Below, in pieces: positions 33,882 to 40,135 of a stretch of DNA of 42,914 nt. The translations under genes were made by a program, and so were the position numbers. The notes under the pieces were generated by a model, which saw nothing but the letters and a program-made list of their open reading frames with translations, made no database searches and had not been told where the DNA came from. The DNA comes from Gallibacter sp963558965 (GTDB taxonomy: Bacteria > Bacillota > Clostridia > Peptostreptococcales > Anaerovoracaceae), in assembly GCA_963558965.1 (NCBI GenBank), contig CAUWIT010000017.1, positions 1 to 42,914 of the forward strand, in the 5' to 3' direction. How positions within the stretch are numbered: the first letter of the stretch is position 1; each line of letters opens with the position of its first letter.

Positions 33882-33910
33882 ATAATACTATAACATCTAT
33901 GAAATTTCAA
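33882..33910 (-). promoter_or_regulatory. Promoter of rpsB-tsf
   Basis: Reading the minus strand, TTGAAA (plus 33905-33910) and TATTAT (plus 33882-33887) are exactly 17 bases apart. About 130 bases of leader follow before the rpsB ATG. Confidence 0.65.
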
Positions 33911-33983
33911 GCAAAATTTGCTGATTTTTTAACATTTATAGAGATTTTTTTTTCTAGCCTTTTCAGCTTTAAAACATATTTAT

Positions 33984-34301
33984 CTAATTATCGCAATATC
34001 CAAAATTATCCTTTAGATACTTAATAATTTTTTGTGTTGACTTATCTCCCAAAGCCAATGGCTTATCATTAACAAAAAATATTTCATTTTTATCAATTCT
34101 TTCAATGAGAGAAATATTAACTATAACGTAAGTATTGCACCTAAAAAAACGACAGTCTCTAATATTTTCAATAGATGTAACTTTTTTACCTCTTATGATA
34201 TACAAACCTTTTAGAGTTTCTATTTCTATATTTCTGCCATCTTGTCTCACATAAAGAATTTCACCATGTGTAAATTTTTTCAAACCACAATCAGTTTGCA
34301 A
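33984..34301 (-). CDS. Orphan LytTR DNA-binding domain protein
   Basis: About 105 residues consisting almost wholly of a LytTR domain: EILYVRQDGRNIEIETLKG, RCNTYVIVNISLIERI and the C-terminal FFVNDKPLALGDK. There is no receiver or membrane domain. The start is unclear: the open frame begins with TTG at 34301 and has no ribosome site. A good AAAGGAG site lies 9 bases before an ATG at about 34324. That frame (MAILEKIFFAN) ends after 11 residues, because a run of eight T at 34307-34300 puts it out of phase with LytTR. A loss of one T would fuse the two. The gene may be phase-variable, frameshifted, or translated by slippage. No target is evident. Confidence 0.75.
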   Translation of the reverse strand: MQTDCGLKKFTHGEILYVRQDGRNIEIETLKGLYIIRGKKVTSIENIRDCRFFRCNTYVIVNISLIERIDKNEIFFVNDKPLALGDKSTQKIIKYLKDNFGYCDN

Positions 34302-34358
34302 AAAAAATTTTTTCTAGAATCGCCATTTCATACATCTCCTTTGCTGATTTCATATAAA

Positions 34359-34391
34359 AATAGCATTCCTCAAAGTAACGGGAATGCTATT
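34359..34391 (-). terminator. Terminator after rpoZ
   Basis: A perfect 11-base stem, AATAGCATTCC with GGAATGCTATT, followed on the minus strand by TTTTTATATG. It closes the yicC-gmk-rpoZ unit and separates it from the LytTR gene. Confidence 0.82.
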
Positions 34392-34399
34392 ATGTGTGT

Positions 34400-34591
34400 C
34401 TATCTCTTGTATGTTATAAAATCCTCAGCGATTTCTTCAGCCGCAACTGATACTGGCTTTTCGATATTACCATTTGCAACCAAAAGTGGTTTGCCGTCGA
34501 TAATATCTCTAGCTCTCTTTGCAGCTAAAACAACTAAAGTATATCTGCTGTCTGCTTTTTTTCTAATTTCGTTAATTGATGGATATAGCAT
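34400..34591 (-). CDS. rpoZ: RNA polymerase omega subunit
   Basis: 63 residues with the omega core MLYPSINEIRKKADSRYTLV, KRARDIIDG and the Glu-rich AAEEIAEDF helix. It assists RNA polymerase assembly. The ATG overlaps the gmk stop by one base, with GGAGG upstream. Standard yicC-gmk-rpoZ order. Confidence 0.93.
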   Translation of the reverse strand: MLYPSINEIRKKADSRYTLVVLAAKRARDIIDGKPLLVANGNIEKPVSVAAEEIAEDFITYKR

Positions 34592-35202
34592 TATATTTCC
34601 TCCTTATACTGCTGTGTGCATTTCAACAACTCTTCGCTAACTCTAACACCTTCGGCTTTTATAATTGAAGCAACCTGGTCTACAGCCACATCTAGCTGAT
34701 CATTTAAAACAGCATAGTCATATTTATCTACACAGCTTATTTCACCTATAGCGTTTTTCAATCTTAAATTAATTGTTTCTTCTGTTTCTGTGCCTCTTCC
34801 CACAATTCGATTTTTCAACTCTTCCATTGAAGGAGGTAAGATAAAAATCGTAATTGCTTCAGGATATACTTCTTTGACCTGTAATGCACCTTGAACATCT
34901 ATTTCAAGAATGGCATCTTTGCCCATTTCAATCTGTTTCATAACAGGAGCTTTTGGCGTTCCATAGTAATTGCTATGAACCTGGGCATACTCGAAAAATC
35001 CATCTTGTGAAATAATATCCTCAAACTGCTCTTTATCAACAAAATGATAACTAACATCAGGAATTTCACCTTCTCTTGGATTTCTTGTAGTCATAGATAC
35101 TGAAAGAAATAAATCAGGCATCTTATTTAAAAGTTCTTTGCAAATAGTTCCTTTGCCGGCACCTGAAGGTCCGGAAATCACAAACAATTTACCTTTACTC
35201 AT
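34591..35202 (-). CDS. gmk: Guanylate kinase
   Basis: 203 residues. It converts GMP to GDP. P-loop GPSGAGKGT at about 10-18, SMTTRNPREGE, YGTPKAPV and EIDVQGALQVK are diagnostic. The AAGGAG site lies about 13 bases before the ATG, rather far; a six-codon frame (MRNKYE) sits in that gap and ends on the start codon, possibly a coupling device. remA, often next to gmk, is not present. Confidence 0.96.
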   Translation of the reverse strand: MSKGKLFVISGPSGAGKGTICKELLNKMPDLFLSVSMTTRNPREGEIPDVSYHFVDKEQFEDIISQDGFFEYAQVHSNYYGTPKAPVMKQIEMGKDAILEIDVQGALQVKEVYPEAITIFILPPSMEELKNRIVGRGTETEETINLRLKNAIGEISCVDKYDYAVLNDQLDVAVDQVASIIKAEGVRVSEELLKCTQQYKEEI

Positions 35203-35269
35203 ATTTGTTTCTCATCTCCTTAAATCAATAGCAATACATTATATCACAATTATATACCTGTAACAAGTT

Positions 35270-36151
35270 TTATTCGATATTTTGTACCTGTTCACGTATT
35301 TTTTCTATTTCGCTTTTTATTTCAAGCATAGTTTGTGTTATTTTTAAATCGTTAGCCTTAGCACCTATAGTATTTGTTTCTCTGTTCATTTCCTGAACTA
35401 AAAAATCCAATTTTTTACCTTCGGATTTTTGGCCGCCGATAATATTTTTTAGCTGGATCATATGGCTGTCAAGTCTTACAAGTTCCTCAGTTATATTAGC
35501 CTTGTCAGCGAAGATTGCCGCTTCAAGCATAATTCTATCTTCTGGCACTTCAACATTTCCATCCATAAGTTCTTCAATACGAGTTTTTAATTTAAGAGCG
35601 TAGATTTCCTGAAGTTGAGGAGCTTTTTCTTCAATAGTGGCAACATGTCCTCTGATGATTTCACCTCTCATAAGCAAATCTTCCTCTAGTTTTTTACCTT
35701 CTATAATACGCATATTGTCAAAGTTTTCAATAGCTTCCACAAGAGCTTTTTCAATGCTAGCAAAAACTTCATCTTCATCTTCTACATCAGGAATGGCTTT
35801 CATTACGTCTGGAAGTCCTGCTATGTATTCAAGAGTTGCATTGTTGTCAAGCTCCAGTATATTTGACAACTCGTTTAAATTAGCCATATACTGTTTTGCT
35901 ACTACTGGATTTAACTTAATAGTAACATCAGACTCGCTGATATTTTCAATTAAAACTGAAATATCGATTTTACCTCTTTTAACTGTGTTTTTAACAATAG
36001 ATTTTATTTTTTCTTCGGCAAAAGAATATCTTCTAGGCATCTTTACATGAATATCGCAATATCTGTGATTAACAGCTCTCATTTCAACTACGACACTTCT
36101 TTTTCCGTCTATATATTCGCCTTTACCAAAGCCTGTCATACTTTTAATCAT
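35270..36151 (-). CDS. yicC: YicC family endoribonuclease
   Basis: 293 residues. N-terminal MIKSMTGFGKGE, VEMRAVNHRYCDIHVKMPR; C-terminal DUF1732 part with ILEAAIFADKANITEELVRLDSH then LVQEMNRETNTIGAKA. YicC proteins are RNases that degrade particular small RNAs in E. coli; the target here is unknown. ATG 36151 has a GGGAGA site; an upstream ATG at 36166 would add five residues. First gene of the yicC-gmk-rpoZ unit, divergent from rqcH. Confidence 0.93.
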   Translation of the reverse strand: MIKSMTGFGKGEYIDGKRSVVVEMRAVNHRYCDIHVKMPRRYSFAEEKIKSIVKNTVKRGKIDISVLIENISESDVTIKLNPVVAKQYMANLNELSNILELDNNATLEYIAGLPDVMKAIPDVEDEDEVFASIEKALVEAIENFDNMRIIEGKKLEEDLLMRGEIIRGHVATIEEKAPQLQEIYALKLKTRIEELMDGNVEVPEDRIMLEAAIFADKANITEELVRLDSHMIQLKNIIGGQKSEGKKLDFLVQEMNRETNTIGAKANDLKITQTMLEIKSEIEKIREQVQNIE

Positions 36152-36229
36152 ACAATTTTCTCCCATTTTTACTTTAATTTATGATAATATAATATTATAA
36201 CATAATAAATGAAAGAAAGGAAACCATTT

Positions 36230-37894
36230 ATGGCATTTGATGGACTAGTAACTAGAGCAATAGTCAACGAATTACACGACAAACTATTGCTAGGAAAAAT
36301 AGATAAAATTTATCACCCAGAAAAAAATGAACTTGTATTTTTAGTACACACAAATAAACAAAAGTACAAACTATATGCTTCAGTAGATACAAATCATCCT
36401 GGAGCATATATTACTGAAGAGGACTATCAAAACCCTCTACAACCTTCAAGTTTTTGTATGCTACTTAGAAAACACCTTTTAAGTGGCCGTATAACTTCCA
36501 TAACACAAAAAGATTGGGAAAGAATTATAGAAATCCAATTTGAAACTCGTGATGAAATGGGATTTAATGTTAACAAAAAATTGATTATAGAAGTTATGGG
36601 TAAGCACAGTAACATCGTATTAGTAGATGTTACAACAGGTAAAATAATAGATGCAATTAAGCGTATCTCTATAGATGTAAATAGAGCTAGACAGATTTTA
36701 CCAGGTATGGTATACGAATACCCGCCATCACAAAATAAGATTGCACCAACAGAAATAACTGAAGATTTCTTTGGAGATGTAAACACTCCAAAAGATATAT
36801 TAAATGGTATACAAGGTGTATCACCGTTGATTGCAGAGGAGCTTTATCAATCTGAAAATCCATACGATAAATTGCAGCAGTATTTAAAGTCAATTGAGAA
36901 CAGAGAGTTTTGCACCAAAACATACTTAAAAGAGAATGGCACTCCAATGGACTTCCATGTCATTCCTGTAACAGCTTACGATGAGCTTGAGCGGGTGGAT
37001 TTTGAAACTGTAAGCCAAACTATTGAATACTATTATTCACACAGAGAAAGCTCCAACAGAGTTAAGCAAAAATCCACTGACTTAAAGAAGCACCTAAATA
37101 CGACTTTGAAAAAAATGTATTTGAAAAAACAAAAGATTTCAGAGGAGTTGTTAAAGGCGGAAAACTCCGAAAAATACAGGCTTTTCGGGGAACTTTTAAC
37201 AGCGAATATACATGCGATAAAACCTGGTGCAACAAGTGTTGACGTGGTGAATTATTACAATGGAGAGACTGTAACTATTCCTTTGGACAAGCGATATCAT
37301 CCTTCAAAAAATGCTCAAATGTATTTTAAAAAGTACAGCAAATCTAAAACTGCCATTGTGGAGAAAAAATTGCAGCTGGAGCATACTGACGAGGACATCG
37401 CCTATCTTGAATCAGTTTTAAACTTTGTGGATATGGCTGATAAGACTGAAACTATTGATAATATTAGGGAAGAGTTAATTGAGTCAGGATTTATTCGCCG
37501 CAGGAAACTTTCAAACAGACCAAAGAAAAAGGCTAGCATAGATCCATATGTTTACAAAACAAGTGACGGATTTACTATTTACGCCGGCAGAAACAATAAG
37601 GAAAATGATATTTTAACTACGAAAAAAGCCAACAGAACTGACCTTTGGTTTCATACAAAGGATATTCCAGGATCCCATACAATTTTGTTTACTGAAGGTA
37701 GAGAGCCAAGTGACAATGCAATTTTTGAGGCTGCGGCTATTGCGGCTTACCACAGCAAAGGCAGACAATCAGAAAACGTGCCTGTGGATTATACTGAAAT
37801 AAAGTATGTTAAAAAACCTTCGGGGGCTAAACCGGGAATGGTTATTTTTACTAATAACAAGACGGTTTATGTGACACCTAAGTTGCCACAGTAG
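36230..37894 (+). CDS. rqcH: Ribosome quality control protein RqcH (NFACT, FbpA family)
   Basis: 554 residues from ATG 36230, behind AAAGGAAA; an ATG at 36209 would add seven residues. An NFACT-N domain (MAFDGLVTRAIVNELHDKLL, GKIDKIYHPEKNELVF), central helix-hairpin-helix and coiled-coil parts, and a C-terminal NFACT-R domain (TKKANRTDLWFHTKDIPGSH, ARPSGAKPGMV-like KPSGAKPGMVIFTNN). RqcH binds stalled 50S-peptidyl-tRNA and adds alanine tails for proteolysis; the fold was earlier called a fibronectin-binding protein. The 60-base divergent spacer to yicC is AT-rich, with TATAAT at 36188-36193. Confidence 0.93.
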   Translation: MAFDGLVTRAIVNELHDKLLLGKIDKIYHPEKNELVFLVHTNKQKYKLYASVDTNHPGAYITEEDYQNPLQPSSFCMLLRKHLLSGRITSITQKDWERIIEIQFETRDEMGFNVNKKLIIEVMGKHSNIVLVDVTTGKIIDAIKRISIDVNRARQILPGMVYEYPPSQNKIAPTEITEDFFGDVNTPKDILNGIQGVSPLIAEELYQSENPYDKLQQYLKSIENREFCTKTYLKENGTPMDFHVIPVTAYDELERVDFETVSQTIEYYYSHRESSNRVKQKSTDLKKHLNTTLKKMYLKKQKISEELLKAENSEKYRLFGELLTANIHAIKPGATSVDVVNYYNGETVTIPLDKRYHPSKNAQMYFKKYSKSKTAIVEKKLQLEHTDEDIAYLESVLNFVDMADKTETIDNIREELIESGFIRRRKLSNRPKKKASIDPYVYKTSDGFTIYAGRNNKENDILTTKKANRTDLWFHTKDIPGSHTILFTEGREPSDNAIFEAAAIAAYHSKGRQSENVPVDYTEIKYVKKPSGAKPGMVIFTNNKTVYVTPKLPQ

Positions 37895-37902
37895 GTTGAT
37901 CC

Positions 37903-37931
37903 TTGTTATACATCTTTTGAAGTGTTATACT
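37903..37931 (+). promoter_or_regulatory. Promoter of the leucine-rich-repeat protein gene
   Basis: TTGTTA (37903-37908) and TATACT (37926-37931) are 17 bases apart, 46 bases before the ATG. It begins just after the rqcH stop. Confidence 0.5.
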
Positions 37932-37976
37932 TTTAGAGTAGACAATTTTATTTTAATGAAGAGGGGGAAGGTATTT

Positions 37977-39137
37977 ATGGAAAAAGGTAAACTTATCAAG
38001 GTAATTGCCGTAGCTTTGGTAGTTGCAGTGGCTACATCTATGGCACCGGCTATTAATAGAACAATGGTTGCAGATGCAGCAAGTAAAAGTGTGAAAATCG
38101 ATACAAAGCATTTTCCAGACAAAGCTTTTAGAAAACATGTTAGAAAGTTTGATACAAATAAAAGTGGCTGGCTAAGTGGAACTGAACGTGCTAAGGTCAA
38201 AAAAATGGATGTTACTTATGAAAAAATTAAAAGCTTAAAAGGTATTGGATATTTTACATCACTAAGATATTTAGATTGTAGCAGCAATTATTTGAAGAGT
38301 TTAGATTTAAGTAAAAATACAAATTTGGTAAATTTAGATTGCACATATAATCAATTAACTAGTCTAAACGTGAGCAAAAACAAAAAGCTAAATAGTCTAG
38401 CATGTTACAATAATAAGTTGAAGAAAATAAATATAACAAAAAATACTAATTTAGTAACTTTAATATGTAATAAAAATAATATGACGAGTTTAGATGTGAG
38501 CAAAAATAGAAATTTGAAATGTTTATATTGTTCTGATAACAAACTTAAGAAATTAGATGTAAGCAAAAATACTAAAATTACAGATTTGGGTTGCTACAAT
38601 AATCAGTTAACAAGTTTATATGTAAGTAAACTTAAAAATTTAGAGTCTCTAATGTGTAGTGGTAATAAACTAACTAGTCTAAATGTGAGTAAAAATGCGA
38701 AGTTGTATTATCTAGTTTGCACGGAGAATAAGTTGACAAGTTTAGATTTAAGAAAGAATAAAAATTTAATCCATCTATATTGTTATAATAACAAACTTAA
38801 GAAATTAGATATAAGTAAAAATAAGAGATTAGAAAGTTTATATTGTAGTAATAATCAATTGAAGAGCTTAAATACGAGTGTTAATCGTAATTTATTACAT
38901 ATAGCTTGTAAAAATAATAAAATAACTAGCCTAAATTTAAGTAACAATATTCAGTTAAATGATTTAGATTGTTCAAGCAACAATTTAAAAAGTCTAAACA
39001 TAAGTAAAAATACTAAGCTAGATGAGTTAGATTGCAGAAAAAATAAAATAAAGAGTCTTGATGCCAGCAAAAATAAATATTTAAAAAATTTAAAATACGA
39101 TAAAAACGTAAAGGTTAAAAGATATAAAGCAAAATAG
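37977..39137 (+). CDS. Secreted leucine-rich-repeat protein
   Basis: 386 residues. ATG 37977 has a GGGGGAAGG site and gives a proper signal peptide (KLIKVIAVALVVAVATSMA, cleavage likely near ADAA). Residues 38-90 form an EF-hand-like lead-in (FPDKAFRKHVRKFDTNKSGW) common ahead of such repeats. A partial repeat and then thirteen 21-residue leucine-rich repeats fill the rest. Each has the pattern LxxLxxSKNxxLxxLxCxxNx. The protein ends in a short basic tail with no LPXTG or other anchor, so it is released or held by charge. It likely mediates adhesion or protein binding; no partner can be named. It has its own promoter and a long terminator. Confidence 0.9.
   Translation: MEKGKLIKVIAVALVVAVATSMAPAINRTMVADAASKSVKIDTKHFPDKAFRKHVRKFDTNKSGWLSGTERAKVKKMDVTYEKIKSLKGIGYFTSLRYLDCSSNYLKSLDLSKNTNLVNLDCTYNQLTSLNVSKNKKLNSLACYNNKLKKINITKNTNLVTLICNKNNMTSLDVSKNRNLKCLYCSDNKLKKLDVSKNTKITDLGCYNNQLTSLYVSKLKNLESLMCSGNKLTSLNVSKNAKLYYLVCTENKLTSLDLRKNKNLIHLYCYNNKLKKLDISKNKRLESLYCSNNQLKSLNTSVNRNLLHIACKNNKITSLNLSNNIQLNDLDCSSNNLKSLNISKNTKLDELDCRKNKIKSLDASKNKYLKNLKYDKNVKVKRYKAK
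38292..39110 (+). repeat. Thirteen tandem 63-bp units coding 21-residue leucine-rich repeats
   Basis: 13 x 63 = 819 bases exactly, with no spacers or indels. Twelve units have Cys at the same place; the last has Tyr. The DNA of the units differs a good deal, so the array is old rather than freshly amplified. Confidence 0.9.
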
Positions 39138-39151
39138 CGATAATTAAAAAC

Positions 39152-39192
39152 AAGGAGATTTGGAGTAATATACAACTACTTCAAATCTCCTT
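39152..39192 (+). terminator. Terminator after the leucine-rich-repeat gene
   Basis: AAGGAGATTTG pairs with CAAATCTCCTT, and the stem can extend by five more pairs (one G-T); a TTTT run follows. From here to 39393 I see no gene, only AT-rich DNA. Confidence 0.82.
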
Positions 39193-39393
39193 TTAATATA
39201 CAATAGATATCCAAAATTTCTCAACAATAGGCTGTGGATTAATCGTATACAAAATCAATAATTCACAAGAGATATATTTTTTATTAAATTTATAATTTGG
39301 CAAGATTGTTGATATATTAACAAAAACTGGCTGTTAGAAAAGATGATGTGTAAAATAATGAGGCTGTGTAAAACTTTTTGCATGGGTAAAAAA

Positions 39394-39427
39394 AGTGCAC
39401 CTAATGATGAGCAGCTATAGGTGCACT
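39394..39427 (-). terminator. Terminator after the XRE regulator gene
   Basis: A perfect 10-base stem, AGTGCACCTA with TAGGTGCACT, lies eight bases past the minus-strand stop. It is followed on that strand by seven T. Confidence 0.85.
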
Positions 39428-39434
39428 AGTTTAT

Positions 39435-39920
39435 TTATTTTTTAAATTTGTTTATTTCTGTCATTTCGTTAGATCGTTTAGCTAGTTCAGCTTGCCCCAT
39501 AGAATTTAACTGCAAGAAGCTGTTGACAACAACATTTAAATCAATAATTGATGAGACAGATAAAGAGTCATTCTTATATAAGTTTGAAATATTATCGATT
39601 AACTGTTTGAAATAGGTATTGTCATTATTGGTATTGTATGTAGTAGATGACTCTCCAATAATATAATTTGAAGGTATATCAGTTGTGATATAGTTAGGAG
39701 TTTCATCTTCTAGTAAATCGGACTTAGAGATATTAAATATTTCACATAATTTATTTACTTTATCCATCCTAGGAAATGCAGCACCATTGACGTATGCAGT
39801 TATAGTGCTAGGAGTAACCCCCATTTTTTTTGCTAGTTCTTTATTTGTCATACCGCTTAGTCTAATATATTTTTTTAAATTAATTGAAAAAGCGCTAAGT
39901 TCTTTATTTTTTAAATCCAT
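39435..39920 (-). CDS. XRE family transcriptional regulator
   Basis: 161 residues. A Cro/CI-type helix-turn-helix spans about 10-70 (LKKYIRLSGMTNKELAKKMG, VTPSTITAYVNGAAFPRMD, LCEIFNISKSDLLEDE). The rest is a polar, Asn/Ser-rich region with a short helix near the end and no known sensor domain. ATG 39920 follows AAAGGAT. It is divergent from the pglX-like gene across 215 bases and may control that gene and itself; this is inference from position. Confidence 0.88.
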   Translation of the reverse strand: MDLKNKELSAFSINLKKYIRLSGMTNKELAKKMGVTPSTITAYVNGAAFPRMDKVNKLCEIFNISKSDLLEDETPNYITTDIPSNYIIGESSTTYNTNNDNTYFKQLIDNISNLYKNDSLSVSSIIDLNVVVNSFLQLNSMGQAELAKRSNEMTEINKFKK

Positions 39921-40135
39921 GTCTATGTATCCTTTCGTTTTATTAATTTAATAATATAACAAAAAATAATTGAAATAAATATAAAAATACAAATTAAAAT
40001 AAAATACATTAAAATTAAACAAAAAATATACTACAAGAAGTTTTTTACTCTAATCCAAGCTGGCTACCACCCCAAAAAAATGATATATTGATGTAGTAGG
40101 TTTAAATAAATTAAAAAAGATTTGAGGTCAATTTT
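39921..40135. promoter_or_regulatory. Divergent regulatory region between the XRE regulator and pglX
   Basis: Very AT-rich over its first half. A more GC-rich patch, CCAAGCTGGCTACCACCCC (40057-40075), stands out. A TTGATG (40088-40093) with a weak TTAAAA 17 bases on could start pglX. GAGGTC is the pglX ribosome site. I found no clear operator palindrome. Confidence 0.4.

Noticed and set aside
38292..39110. Regular 63-base repeat array that could suggest a CRISPR or minisatellite
   Set aside because: The repeats are coding, in frame, without spacers, and translate to leucine-rich repeats.
39330..39390. GAGGCTGTGTAAAACTTTTT resembling the end of an IS256-type element
   Set aside because: Only one short end-like stretch is present, with no partner repeat and no transposase remnant.
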